From an uncultured Clostridia bacterium (GTDB lineage: Bacteria > Bacillota_A > Clostridia > Christensenellales > Borkfalkiaceae), in the NCBI GenBank assembly GCA_934292955.1, contig CAKQXZ010000017.1, positions 1-39,744 of the forward strand: a stretch of DNA of 39,744 bases. Reading direction: 5' to 3'. A model generated the notes under the pieces. That model was not told where the DNA came from. It did not search any database and saw nothing but the letters and a program-made list of their open reading frames with translations. The position numbers and the translations under genes are program-made. Positions 1-6,975 of this stretch are shown in pieces; the stretch's first letter is position 1, and each line of letters opens with the position of its first letter.

Positions 1-150
1 ACAGAATTGAAGATAAATATAAGATTTAAGCCCCTTATATTAGCGTAAAACTTTTACTGTCGCAAGTCATTTTTTACTTTACTCCACACTCTTTTTTACG
101 TTGCCGTCAACAATTTTTTTAGCAAACTTCGGTGCCATGATATTGGAAAT
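1..150. other. Intergenic start of window, no gene recognised
   Basis: AT-rich sequence with no convincing reading frame, ribosome binding site or RNA fold that I recognise. It ends at a long perfect terminator hairpin, so a transcription unit may end near here from outside the window. Confidence 0.4.
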
Positions 151-187
151 AAAAAGACACACGCAAAATGTTTGCGTGTGTCTTTTT
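151..187. terminator. Perfect 17-bp hairpin terminator, bidirectional
   Basis: AAAAAGACACACGCAAA (151-167) pairs perfectly with 171-187 around a 3-nt loop. The A-tract and T-tract make it a good intrinsic terminator on either strand. It lies immediately left of the IS200-type element and would block read-in transcription. Whether it belongs to the element or to the host site cannot be told from one copy. Confidence 0.85.
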
Positions 188-258
188 GTATAAGGAAAAC
201 CACCGGATAGTCCGGTGGTTCAAAAAAGGCTTTTGCCGATGAAGTGTTGAAATAAAAA

Positions 259-317
259 CTCCGATTGTGTATAATTAAGTTGCGACCTGGCAGTTGCAAC
301 AAAATGAACAATCGGAG
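259..317 (+). promoter_or_regulatory. tnpA leader hairpin that hides the Shine-Dalgarno
   Basis: CTCCGATTGT (259-268) is the perfect complement of ACAATCGGAG (308-317), the segment carrying the tnpA ribosome binding site (ATCGGAGGTC). Folding of the mRNA would bury the site. The same arrangement is known in enterobacterial IS200, where it keeps transposase translation very low. The inner part of the leader holds a second small stem, GTTGC/GCAAC. Confidence 0.7.
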
Positions 318-328
318 GTCATTGAAAA

Positions 329-793
329 ATGAATAACAACGACAATAAAATATTATCACACACCACTTGGAATTGCAAATATCACATTGTGTTTGCGCCG
401 AAATATAGGCGTAAAATTTTTTATGAACAGCACAGGCGAGATATTATGGAAATAATAAAAGAATTGTGCAGGTGGAAAGGAGTAGAAATACTCGAAGGGG
501 AAATGGTGATAGATCATATACATTTGCTTGTAATGATACCGCCGAAAATGAGTGTGTCGGGGTTCATGGGATATTTGAAAGGAAAGAGCAGTTTAATAAT
601 ATACCAAAAATGGGGCTCGGCAAAATTTCAATATCGGTGCAGAGAGTTTTGGTGTCGTGGATACTATGTAGACACGACAGGCAAAGACACTGAAGCTATA
701 AAGACTTACATAAAAAATCAATTAAAGCGTGATAAAGAAAATATGCAATTGGCAATAGATTATCCTGAAAACCCGTTCACGGGTAGCAAGTAA
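329..793 (+). CDS. tnpA: IS200-type Y1 (HUH) transposase TnpA
   Basis: This is the single-strand transposase of IS200-type elements, which nicks and joins top-strand DNA through a 5'-phosphotyrosine. The 154-aa length is normal for the family. The metal-binding HUH motif is visible as His63-Ile-His65 in IDHIHLLV. The likely catalytic tyrosine is Tyr127 in KTYIKNQ, with Gln131 on the same helix, as in the family. The N-terminal signature WNCKYHIVFAPKYRRK is typical. The start at 329 follows the SD GGAGG by 9-10 nt, and that SD is sequestered in a leader hairpin. The reading frame is intact, so the element may be active. It stands alone without a tnpB or omega-RNA partner. Confidence 0.95.
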   Translation: MNNNDNKILSHTTWNCKYHIVFAPKYRRKIFYEQHRRDIMEIIKELCRWKGVEILEGEMVIDHIHLLVMIPPKMSVSGFMGYLKGKSSLIIYQKWGSAKFQYRCREFWCRGYYVDTTGKDTEAIKTYIKNQLKRDKENMQLAIDYPENPFTGSK

Positions 794-902
794 CAAACGC
801 AAAGACTGCCAGGTCGTCACAAGAACGCGGTGCGTTCGGGCTAGTAATCAAGGGCTTTGCCCGAAAATGAAGAACCACCGGCTATGCCGGTGGGTTACTT
901 TT

Positions 903-979
903 TGGTGCATCCGTCGGGGTTCGAACCCGAAACCGTTCGCGTCGGAGGCGAAAATTCTATCCAGTTGAACTACGGGTGC
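903..979 (-). tRNA. tRNA-Arg (anticodon CCG)
   Basis: On the minus strand all arms fold. The acceptor is GCACCCG/CGGATGC, the D arm has stem GTTC/GAAT, the anticodon stem is TTCGC/GCGAA with loop CTCCGAC giving anticodon CCG, and the T arm is TCGGG-TTCGAAC-CCCGA. The 3' CCA is encoded (903-905). It reads CGG codons. The fourth acceptor pair is a C-A mismatch (plus positions 976 and 910), which is unusual. Its own promoter lies at 1016-1044, and the segment just 5' of the mature end is a MITE-like end. An IS200-type element sits directly downstream. Confidence 0.93.
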
Positions 980-980
980 A

Positions 981-994
981 TAGGGATTCCATTC
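981..994 (+). repeat. Solo MITE left-end fragment in the tRNA leader
   Basis: These 14 nt, TAGGGATTCCATTC, are identical to the outer part of the 25-bp terminal inverted repeat of the complete MITE at 5701-5995, in left-end orientation. It begins one base beyond the 5' end of the tRNA-Arg gene. It therefore forms the last part of the tRNA 5' leader that RNase P removes. Confidence 0.55.
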
Positions 995-1015
995 GGCATC
1001 CCCAAGAGCTCTGCT

Positions 1016-1044
1016 ATCATACCATATTTATTAAACAATGTAAA
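1016..1044 (-). promoter_or_regulatory. Sigma-A promoter of tRNA-Arg
   Basis: Read on the minus strand: TTTACA (1039-1044), 17-nt spacer, TATGAT (1016-1021). The predicted start is about 30 nt before the mature tRNA 5' end. Confidence 0.75.
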
Positions 1045-1109
1045 TCGATAACAGAGAACTACTTTTGATTTTTTATAGTTTTGACTTTGACAACAAGACA
1101 AAAATATGC

Positions 1110-1146
1110 AAAAAGTTGACCTATAGGTCGATTATCGGCACTTTTT
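1110..1146 (-). terminator. guaA terminator carrying dispersed motif copy 1
   Basis: AAAAAGT (1110-1116) pairs with ACTTTTT (1140-1146). The loop carries an exact copy of the 17-nt motif CGATAATCGACCTATAG on the minus strand (1121-1137), inside which GACCTATAGGTC (1118-1129) is a further perfect palindrome. It lies about 45 bp past the guaA stop codon. Confidence 0.7.
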
Positions 1147-1191
1147 ATCAAAACTTGTTTGTTGCCAAGTCTTAAAAGCCAAGGCGTAAAA

Positions 1192-2724
1192 TTACTCCCA
1201 CTCTATGGTTGCGGGGGGTTTGCCCGTGATATCGTAAACCACGCGGTTAATACCCTTTACTTCGTTGACTATTCTTGACGAAATAACCGAGAGAACGTTG
1301 TGCGGAATATCAGCCCAATCGGCGGTCATGCCGTCTACGCTTGTAACCGCTCTTAACGCCAAGGTATAATCATAAGTTCTTTCGTCTCCCATAACGCCGA
1401 CAGAACGCATATTTGTAAGCACGGCAAAATACTGCCAGATGACTTTATCAAGCCCCGCTTTTGCGATTTCTTCGCGGAAGATAGCGTCTGCGTCCTGCAA
1501 AACGGCAACTTTTTTCTTGGTTACGGCTCCGATAATTCTTATTGCAAGACCGGGGCCCGGGAACGGTTGACGATTGACAATCGCTTCGGGAAGACCGAGA
1601 GAAAGACCGAGCGCGCGGACTTCGTCCTTAAAAAGACTTCTGAGCGGCTCGATAATTTCCTTAAAATCGATAACCGACGGCAGTCCGCCGACGTTGTGGT
1701 GGCTTTTTATAACCGCGCTTTTGCCCAGCCCGCTTTCTATTACGTCGGGATAAATGGTGCCCTGAACGAGATAATCGACTTTACCGATGATTTTTGCCTG
1801 TTCGCTGAATACGTCAATAAAGGTTTTGCCGATAATTTTTCTTTTCGCTTCGGGGTCTTTAACGCCTTTCAGTCTGCTTAAAAACAGTTTGCTTGCGTCT
1901 ACTTTGATAAGGTTCATTCCGCGTTCTTCTTTGAAAACGCGCATAACCTGAGCCGCTTCGTCCTTTCTTAACAGACCGTGATCGACAAAAATACAGGTCA
2001 GATTACTGCCGACCGCTTTATGTATAATCGTGGCGGCGACCGCACTGTCTACCCCGCCGCTCATTGCGCAGAGCACTTTGCCGTTACCGACTTTATTTTT
2101 AATAAGTTCTATCTGTTCGGTGGCGAAATCGCTCATTTTCCAGTCGCCTTTCGCTCCGCAAACCTTATATAAGAAGTTTGATAAAATCTTGTTACCGTCA
2201 ATCGTATGCACGACTTCGGGATGGAACTGTACCGCATAAATTTTGCGTTCTTCCTGAGCGTACGCCGCGATCGGACAAGTTTCGGTAGAAGCGATGACTT
2301 TGAAACCTTCGGGCAAGCCGTTTACCTGATCGGTATGGCTCATCCAGCAGAAATTTTTCTTTTCAACGCCGTCGAAAAGTAGATTATCGGTATAAGTAAT
2401 AGCCGATCTGCCGTATTCGCGGAGTTTTGCGTGCCCTACGCTGCCGCCGAGCATATGCGCGGTCAACTGCATTCCGTAACATATTCCGAGTACGGGAATG
2501 CCGAGATTGAATATTTCGGGATCGACCTTAGGCGAATCTTCGGCAAAAACGCTCGACGGACCGCCCGTAAAAATTATACCGATCGGGTTTATCGATTTAA
2601 TTCTTTCTATAGTTACCGTTGCCGGCAGAAGTTCTGCGTAAACGTTAAGATTTCTTACGCGTCTTACGATAAGTTGATTGTACTGCCCGCCAAAGTCAAT
2701 GACGAGAACCGTTTGTCTTTCCAT
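1192..2724 (-). CDS. guaA: GMP synthase (glutamine-hydrolysing)
   Basis: Converts XMP to GMP with ATP and glutamine, the last step of GMP biosynthesis, in the cytoplasm. The 510-aa length is normal. The N-terminal class I glutamine amidotransferase domain has the nucleophile Cys82 in GICYGMQ and the His168/Glu170 pair in FHPEV. The ATP pyrophosphatase domain has the P-loop SGGVDS at 222-227. The C-terminal dimerisation domain ends in the family-typical PPATIEWE. The start at 2724 is preceded by AGGAG. It is transcribed alone from a consensus promoter at 2753-2781 and ends in a motif-bearing terminator. No guanine riboswitch was recognised in the leader. Certain call. Confidence 0.98.
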   Translation of the reverse strand: MERQTVLVIDFGGQYNQLIVRRVRNLNVYAELLPATVTIERIKSINPIGIIFTGGPSSVFAEDSPKVDPEIFNLGIPVLGICYGMQLTAHMLGGSVGHAKLREYGRSAITYTDNLLFDGVEKKNFCWMSHTDQVNGLPEGFKVIASTETCPIAAYAQEERKIYAVQFHPEVVHTIDGNKILSNFLYKVCGAKGDWKMSDFATEQIELIKNKVGNGKVLCAMSGGVDSAVAATIIHKAVGSNLTCIFVDHGLLRKDEAAQVMRVFKEERGMNLIKVDASKLFLSRLKGVKDPEAKRKIIGKTFIDVFSEQAKIIGKVDYLVQGTIYPDVIESGLGKSAVIKSHHNVGGLPSVIDFKEIIEPLRSLFKDEVRALGLSLGLPEAIVNRQPFPGPGLAIRIIGAVTKKKVAVLQDADAIFREEIAKAGLDKVIWQYFAVLTNMRSVGVMGDERTYDYTLALRAVTSVDGMTADWADIPHNVLSVISSRIVNEVKGINRVVYDITGKPPATIEWE

Positions 2725-2752
2725 ATTCGCTCCTGTATCGGTTTATATAACG

Positions 2753-2781
2753 ATTATATATCAATTATTGTTTTAAGTCAA
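2753..2781 (-). promoter_or_regulatory. Sigma-A promoter of guaA
   Basis: On the minus strand TTGACT (2776-2781), 17-nt spacer, TATAAT (2753-2758), about 30 nt from the guaA start codon. This is near consensus and leaves little room for a leader-based regulator. Confidence 0.85.
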
Positions 2782-2871
2782 TTTTTTATTCGTTCATTCG
2801 GCAACTATATAATATAAAAACTCATTCTGCAAATTTACGAAAAAACGAGCCTGAAATTATATTAAAAGTTG

Positions 2872-2888
2872 CGATAATCGACCTATAG
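2872..2888 (+). repeat. Dispersed 17-nt motif, copy 2 (exact), overlaps a stop codon
   Basis: CGATAATCGACCTATAG on the plus strand. Its CTATAG end contains the TAG stop codon (2883-2885, minus strand) of the phosphatase gene. In the sense of that gene it reads CTATAGGTCGATTATCG and runs directly into the 3' flank. A T-run follows on the plus strand. Confidence 0.8.
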
Positions 2889-3338
2889 CCCTGTTTTTAT
2901 GTTTTCAAGCAATGCTTTACAACCCTTGTTAATCATATCGTAAGCAACATCGAACCGACGGGTGTACCAAGGGTCGGCAATGTCGTCGCTGCATGCGCAA
3001 AAAGACATAAGTTTAACTACTTTCCCGTTTGGATCGCCGCCGAAAATACGCTTTGACGAATATACGTTGCCGTCGTCCATACAAACGAAATAATCGGCTT
3101 TATCGTAATCGGATTTTTTAAGTTGCTCGGCATACTTTCCGCCGCACGATATGCCATGCTTTTTTAACTCTTCCATTGCGGGCGGATAAACGGGGTTCCC
3201 GACTTCTTCGTCGCTCGTCGCGCGCGAACATACGCCGACTTTATCTTCAAGTCCGTTTTTAATAAGCATATCCTTAAACACAAACTCTGCCATAGGACTT
3301 CTGCAAATGTTTCCCAAACACACAAATACTATTTTCAT
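2883..3338 (-). CDS. Low-molecular-weight protein tyrosine phosphatase
   Basis: A small cytoplasmic phosphatase that hydrolyses phosphotyrosine (in some Firmicutes phosphoarginine). The 151-aa length is right for the family. The N-terminal signature CLGNICRS gives nucleophile Cys7 and phosphate-binding Arg13, and the general-acid loop is seen as ADPWYTRRF near residue 122. It starts 7 nt downstream of the trmO stop and so is probably co-transcribed with it. The stop codon lies inside dispersed motif copy 2. The substrate (protein tyrosine versus arginine) cannot be decided from the sequence. Confidence 0.93.
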   Translation of the reverse strand: MKIVFVCLGNICRSPMAEFVFKDMLIKNGLEDKVGVCSRATSDEEVGNPVYPPAMEELKKHGISCGGKYAEQLKKSDYDKADYFVCMDDGNVYSSKRIFGGDPNGKVVKLMSFCACSDDIADPWYTRRFDVAYDMINKGCKALLENIKTGL

Positions 3339-3344
3339 TCTGCA

Positions 3345-4016
3345 TTATATATGGCGATAACCGATAACTATCGCCGTGCCGTCTTCTACGGTAAAAGTAA
3401 CGTCGTAATTACCGTATCGCATCGTATAACTCTGCCCGTCCGCCTTATAAGCGGGGCGCGGGTCTTCGGCTATGCAACCGATAACGACTGCCCTGTCTTC
3501 TTCGTTATACACGGCAAGCAGATTATCGGGGTCAATCACTTTAAGTCTGTAGGACGTAAAACCGTCGGCAAAACCGCCGACCGCGTCGGAATGGCAATCG
3601 CAATAAGGCAGATAAGGCTTTATATCGTATACGGGCGTGCCGTCAAGAATATCAGCGCCTTCTATCACAAGAAAACACCCGTCTTCGGCATTCTTATCGA
3701 CTTTTACGAGTTTAACCGACGACAGCCCGATATTGTTAGGGCGAAAAGGCGAACGGGTTGCGAAAACGCCCATTCTTTCGTTGCCGCCAAGCCGCGGCGG
3801 TCTGACCGTGGGCGACCAAGAGCCGTTTTCGGAATGCGCAAGCGAGAAATCGAAAAGAATCCACAAGTGCGAAAACCCGTCTATGCCGCGCAACGCCTGC
3901 GGATCGCGATACTTCAATTCAAATACCACGCGCGAAAGATTGTTCACCCTGCCGCTCTGCCGCGGAATGCCGAATTTCTCTTTATAATTGTTGTAAATTC
4001 TTGCGATATATTCCAC
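3345..4016 (-). CDS. trmO: TsaA/TrmO-family tRNA (adenine-N6)-methyltransferase
   Basis: The TsaA fold family (UPF0066). The characterised member TrmO uses SAM to methylate t6A37 in tRNA-Thr. Family signatures are present: GFSHLWILFDF (about 47-57), NERMGVFATRSPFRPNNIGLS (about 79-99) and DGTPVYDIKPYLPYCD (about 125-140). A C-terminal extension gives 223 aa. The start codon is GTG at 4016, supported by the SD AAGGAG about 8 nt upstream. The phosphatase gene follows after 6 nt. A fragment of the MITE right end lies just upstream at 4049-4091, in the expected promoter region. Family assignment is sure; the exact substrate is inferred. Confidence 0.88.
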   Translation of the reverse strand: MEYIARIYNNYKEKFGIPRQSGRVNNLSRVVFELKYRDPQALRGIDGFSHLWILFDFSLAHSENGSWSPTVRPPRLGGNERMGVFATRSPFRPNNIGLSSVKLVKVDKNAEDGCFLVIEGADILDGTPVYDIKPYLPYCDCHSDAVGGFADGFTSYRLKVIDPDNLLAVYNEEDRAVVIGCIAEDPRPAYKADGQSYTMRYGNYDVTFTVEDGTAIVIGYRHI

Positions 4017-4048
4017 AAAAACTCCTTTTTCTGCCGCCCTTTTACGGT

Positions 4049-4091
4049 TAAAAAGCCGCCTTTTCGGTAATTAGTGGGAAATGGAATCCCT
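4049..4091 (+). repeat. MITE right-end remnant
   Basis: The block AAAAAGCCGCCTTTTCGGTA, then TTAGTG and ATGGAATCCCT, closely matches 5949-5994 of the complete MITE, with a 3-nt difference in length within the inverted repeat. It has the right-end orientation. No matching left end lies within 300 bp; the nearest left-end-like sequence is at 981-994. Confidence 0.7.
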
Positions 4092-4097
4092 GAACAT

Positions 4098-4128
4098 AAA
4101 TAGGGCTGCCGCAAAAGCGACAGCCCCG
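4098..4128 (-). terminator. gapA terminator
   Basis: GGGCTG (4103-4108) pairs with CAGCCC (4121-4126), and inner CGC pairs with GCG around an AAAA loop. On the minus strand it is followed by CTATTTAT, a weak U-tract. It sits 20 bp past the gapA stop. Confidence 0.75.
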
Positions 4129-4146
4129 AAATATCAGATAAATAAA

Positions 4147-5196
4147 TTACTGGAGTTCAGCAAAATATTTGATGGTTCTTACCATCTGGCTGGTGTAAGA
4201 GTTTTCGTTATCGTACCAGGAAACGACCTGAACCTGAGTTTCGTTGGTTTCGGGCATATATTTAACCATGGTCTGAGTAGCGTCGAACAGCGAGCCGTAG
4301 GTGATGCCGATTACGTCGGAAGAAACGATGGGTTCTTCGGTGTAACCGAAAGATTCGTTAGAACCGGCTTTCATAGCTGCGTTAACCTGATCAACGGTAA
4401 CTTCGCCTTTAACTACCGCAACAAGAATCGTGGTGGAACCGGTGCAAACGGGAACACGCTGAGCGGAACCGATGAGTTTGCCGTTGAGTTCGGGGATAAC
4501 AAGACCGATAGCTTTTGCAGCGCCGGTGGAGTTAGGAACGATGTTGATAGCAGCTGCTCTTGCTCTGCGGAGATCGCCTTTACGGTGAGGACCGTCAAGA
4601 ACCATCTGGTCGCCGGTGTAAGCGTGAACGGTGGTCATAATACCGCTCTGGATAGCAGCGAGTTTGTTAAGGTTGTAAGCCATAGGAGCAAGGCAGTTGG
4701 TGGTGCAGGATGCAGCGGAAATAATCTTGTCTTCGGTGGTGAGAACGTTCTGGTTTACGTTGTAAACAACGGTGGGCAGATCGTTTCCTGCAGGAGCGGA
4801 AATAACAACTTTCTTTGCGCCTGCTTTAAGATGTGCTTCGGCTTTAGCTTTGGAAGTGTAGAAACCGGTGCATTCCAGAACTACGTCAACTTTATTTTTC
4901 TTCCAAGGAATGTTGGTAGCGTCTTTTTCGGCGTAAATGTTAATCTTCTTGCCGTTTACGATAAGAGCGCCCTTGGGCTGTTTGTCGCCTGCGTCTTCAT
5001 ATACTTCGTAAGATACCTGATCTGCATATTTGTATCTGCCCTGTGCGGAATCGTACTTTAACAGATGAGCGAGCATCTTTGCATCGGTAAGATCGTTGAT
5101 GGCTACTACTTCGTAACCCTTTGCGTCAAACATCTGTCTGAAAGCGAGACGTCCGATACGTCCGAATCCGTTGATACCAACTCTGACTTTTGCCAT
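4147..5196 (-). CDS. gapA: Glyceraldehyde-3-phosphate dehydrogenase, type I
   Basis: Oxidises glyceraldehyde-3-phosphate to 1,3-bisphosphoglycerate with NAD+ in glycolysis. It has 349 aa, slightly longer than the usual 335. The N-terminal Rossmann motif [11 protein letters not shown] is at residues 6-16 and the active-site Cys164 lies in [12 protein letters not shown]. The C-terminal [15 protein letters not shown] block is also present. The start at 5196 follows SD GGAGG. It is monocistronic, with its own promoter at 5312-5341, an inverted repeat in the leader at 5251-5271 and a terminator at 4098-4128. It is not followed by pgk/tpi as in many Firmicutes. Certain call. Confidence 0.98.
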   Translation of the reverse strand: MAKVRVGINGFGRIGRLAFRQMFDAKGYEVVAINDLTDAKMLAHLLKYDSAQGRYKYADQVSYEVYEDAGDKQPKGALIVNGKKINIYAEKDATNIPWKKNKVDVVLECTGFYTSKAKAEAHLKAGAKKVVISAPAGNDLPTVVYNVNQNVLTTEDKIISAASCTTNCLAPMAYNLNKLAAIQSGIMTTVHAYTGDQMVLDGPHRKGDLRRARAAAINIVPNSTGAAKAIGLVIPELNGKLIGSAQRVPVCTGSTTILVAVVKGEVTVDQVNAAMKAGSNESFGYTEEPIVSSDVIGITYGSLFDATQTMVKYMPETNETQVQVVSWYDNENSYTSQMVRTIKYFAELQ

Positions 5197-5250
5197 TTTT
5201 TTTGTCCTCCAAAAAAATATAAATAAAATCTTTTTTATTTTTTCTGCCGC

Positions 5251-5271
5251 TTAACGTATTGCCTACGTTAA
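5251..5271 (-). promoter_or_regulatory. Perfect inverted repeat in the gapA leader
   Basis: TTAACGTA (5251-5258) and TACGTTAA (5264-5271) form a perfect 8-bp repeat around 5 nt. It lies between the gapA promoter and ribosome binding site, roughly 35-60 nt into the transcript. It could be a repressor operator or an mRNA stem. No known regulator site was recognised. Confidence 0.5.
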
Positions 5272-5311
5272 AAAACGACAGGAGCAATCTTCCTTTCGAT
5301 TACCGAAAAAG

Positions 5312-5341
5312 ATTATACACTTTAATTATTCTGAATGTCAA
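5312..5341 (-). promoter_or_regulatory. Sigma-A promoter of gapA
   Basis: On the minus strand TTGACA (5336-5341), 18-nt spacer, TATAAT (5312-5317). Both hexamers are exact consensus. The predicted leader is about 105 nt. Confidence 0.88.
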
Positions 5342-5512
5342 ATTTTTTTATGCTTTTTTGAGTAATTCAAGTGTTTTTATGCTTAAAAGTGCCTTTCAGA
5401 CCGAAAAACAATGTATTTTTACCCCGAAAATTTTAATTTTATTTTTGTTTGAAAATACTCTGAAATTAAACCAAATTTTAACCTTACTTTTACCGAAAGT
5501 TTACTTCACCCT

Positions 5513-5521
5513 TGTTATAAT
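5513..5521 (+). promoter_or_regulatory. Extended -10 promoter of the candidate RNA
   Basis: TGTTATAAT is an exact extended -10 element (TGnTATAAT). No good -35 is present at 17 nt, which such promoters tolerate. The predicted start is about 5528, exactly where the structured segment begins. Confidence 0.55.
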
Positions 5522-5527
5522 GCAAGT

Positions 5528-5661
5528 GTAAAAAGCAAAAGAGATATACCACTCGGCTTTTTACAAGGCAATTTTTGCCAACCCATCTCCTTCTTTTTCA
5601 GTAAACGCAAAAACGTTTACGGCGGGAAAACGGATACCTTCACCGTTTTCCCGTTTTTTTT
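5528..5661 (+). ncRNA. Candidate structured small RNA, about 130 nt
   Basis: Four perfect stems follow one another. They are GTAAAAAGC (5528-5536) with GCTTTTTAC (5556-5564); GGCAA/TTGCC (5567-5571/5575-5579); GTAAACG/CGTTTAC (5601-5607/5614-5620); and an 11-bp terminator stem CGGGAAAACGG (5623-5633) with 5643-5653, then eight Ts. GAGAT in the first loop (5541-5545) can pair with ATCTC (5585-5589), giving a possible pseudoknot. No open reading frame with a ribosome binding site lies within it, and no plus-strand gene follows, so it is not a leader. It does not match 6S, tmRNA, SRP, RNase P or any riboswitch I know. The function is unknown. Confidence 0.55.
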
Positions 5662-5666
5662 ATCAA

Positions 5667-5698
5667 AAAAAAGACTTTCGCATTTGAAAGTCTTTTTT
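5667..5698. terminator. Bidirectional terminator, probably the displaced end of the NYN gene unit
   Basis: AAAAAAGACTTTC (5667-5679) pairs with GAAAGTCTTTTTT (5686-5698), 13 bp perfect, 6-nt loop, A and T tracts on both sides. The only minus-strand gene it can serve is the NYN gene, whose stop codon is 312 bp away on the other side of the MITE. The MITE therefore seems to have inserted between a gene and its terminator. Confidence 0.8.
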
Positions 5699-5700
5699 GT

Positions 5701-5995
5701 TAGGGATTCCATTCCTTATCACTAATTATTTTTGCGGCAATAAATCGGTTTTTGCTATGTTAAACAACCATCAATGTACGTCGAGTACTATTTCGGTCGT
5801 TTGCCTTGCAAAAACCGTACCGCAAGCGGCGATTTCTTATCCGCAAAAATGCGCAGCACCGAAAAGAGCGTATTTTTAGATGATTTTTTGCAAACACGAC
5901 GAATGATGTACTTGCCGTACTGCGTTTTGAGTGTTTGCGGAAAAGGGCTAAAAAGCCGCCTTTTCGGTATTTAGTGATAAGGAATGGAATCCCTA
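5701..5995. mobile_element. Complete MITE-like element with 25-bp perfect inverted ends
   Basis: The first 25 nt (5701-5725, beginning TAGGGATTCCATTCC) are the exact reverse complement of the last 25 (5971-5995). The outermost TA on both sides is consistent with a TA target duplication, as made by IS630/Tc1-mariner-type transposases. The interior has no believable gene. Near the right end AAAAGGGC and GCCGCCTTTT can form a hairpin. Fragments of the same ends occur at 981-994 and 4049-4091. The transposase that would move it is not in the window. Confidence 0.85.
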
Positions 5996-6009
5996 TTTTA
6001 ATCTATTTA

Positions 6010-6870
6010 TTATTCTTTCGTCTTTTTGGGGCGGGTGAAAAATTTGCGCTTCGGTTTTTCGGAAACAAAAGTCGGTTTATTAACCTTTTCGGATTTTTCT
6101 TTTTTGTCAGCCGCTTTAACGCTTTCCGAAGTTTTACGTTTTGCCGCGGGAAGCAGATACATTGTCGTACCGTCGCGATCGGTCTGAATTTCGTAATCGC
6201 CTATACTCGGCAAAACCTTTCCGATAAGTTCTTTCATCGATCTGCAATCGTAGTTTTTAGGCACGAAGTCGGCAAACTTGTTTTTCATTTCCATTCCGAT
6301 ACGCGCATACAATGCCCAGCCGTCTTCTTCGATGAGTTTTTCTATAATCTCTTTCAGAGCGGCGCGTCTGCTTTCGTCGAGAATAGCTTGCGGTTTTGCC
6401 GTCTTCTTTTCGGAAAGTTTACCCTTTTCGACAGCCGCGTCGCTGTTATCCAGATAAATAAATTCCGAGAACGCGTTGACGAACGCCTGCGCCGTCTGTT
6501 TTAAGCCGAAACCCACAACGATTTTTTCACGCTCGCGCAGTTCCTGTACAAGCCGCGTAAAGTCGCTGTCGGACGAAGCAAGGCAGAAAACGTCGATATC
6601 CTTTTCAAAAAGAACGACCATAGCGTTTATTATAAGCGAAATGTCGCCCGAATTTTTGCCCTTTACCGCCGAAAATTGCTGCTCTGCTATAAGCGAATGC
6701 TTTGCGACAGTTTCCTTCCACGCCTGAACGTTAGGGCTTGACCAGTCGGCAAAAACTCTGCGGACTATAACGTCGCCGTAGTTCGCCGCTTCTTCTATGA
6801 GCCTTGCGGCATATTTGGCAGATATGTTTTCCGCATCGATAAATACGGCTACTCTCTTATTTTCTTTCAT
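6010..6870 (-). CDS. NYN-domain putative ribonuclease with LOTUS (OST-HTH) domain
   Basis: Residues 5-142 form a NYN domain of the PIN-like nuclease superfamily (LabA/DUF88 group). The acidic residues are visible as Asp12 in VFIDAEN, Asp76 in NSGDISL and Asp101/Asp103 in SSDSDF. Residues about 165-245 form a winged-helix LOTUS/OST-HTH domain, a known RNA-binding module. The basic tail ends KPKRKFFTRPKKTKE. The 286-aa form starts at ATG 6870 with SD AAGGAA; an in-frame extension to 6966 lacks a ribosome binding site and is not favoured. The likely role is RNA cleavage or surveillance, from family knowledge. The 3' side is interrupted by a MITE before its apparent terminator. Confidence 0.85.
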   Translation of the reverse strand: MKENKRVAVFIDAENISAKYAARLIEEAANYGDVIVRRVFADWSSPNVQAWKETVAKHSLIAEQQFSAVKGKNSGDISLIINAMVVLFEKDIDVFCLASSDSDFTRLVQELREREKIVVGFGLKQTAQAFVNAFSEFIYLDNSDAAVEKGKLSEKKTAKPQAILDESRRAALKEIIEKLIEEDGWALYARIGMEMKNKFADFVPKNYDCRSMKELIGKVLPSIGDYEIQTDRDGTTMYLLPAAKRKTSESVKAADKKEKSEKVNKPTFVSEKPKRKFFTRPKKTKE

Positions 6871-6975
6871 ATATTTTCCTTTTATAACGGTTAATTTTGC
6901 GAAGATAAAGCGTTTTTGCAAAGCCATAAAAAAACTATTTATAAACAGATTTACCGCTTTCCGCAAAAATCGTTT

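Larger units (their letters stand above)
190..900 (+). mobile_element. IS200/IS605-family insertion sequence, IS200 type (approximate ends)
   Basis: A single Y1 transposase gene is bracketed by subterminal hairpins that share the CCACCGG stem: left end 198-207/211-220 and right end 873-882/886-896 (one bulged G). Such hairpins at both ends, rather than terminal inverted repeats, are what IS200/IS605 TnpA enzymes recognise. There is also a 12-bp inverted repeat, CGACCTGGCAGT (283-294) and its complement (805-816), close to the two sides of the gene. No tnpB is present. Exact ends are not resolvable from one copy; the right end finishes a few bases from the 3' CCA of the tRNA-Arg gene. Confidence 0.8.

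Noticed and set aside
190..900. Idea that the IS200-type transposase is a RAYT that spreads the 17-nt motif
   Set aside because: The element has its own end hairpins (CCACCGG stems) unlike the motif, and the protein looks like an ordinary IS200 TnpA; no sequence link was found.
981..1110. CRISPR-like or attenuator structure between tRNA-Arg and guaA
   Set aside because: No regular spacing of repeats, and the region is explained by the tRNA promoter and leader; no CRISPR array was seen anywhere in the window.
2725..2882. Purine riboswitch before guaA
   Set aside because: The promoter lies only about 30 nt from the start codon, leaving no room for an aptamer, and no conserved purine-aptamer loops were seen.
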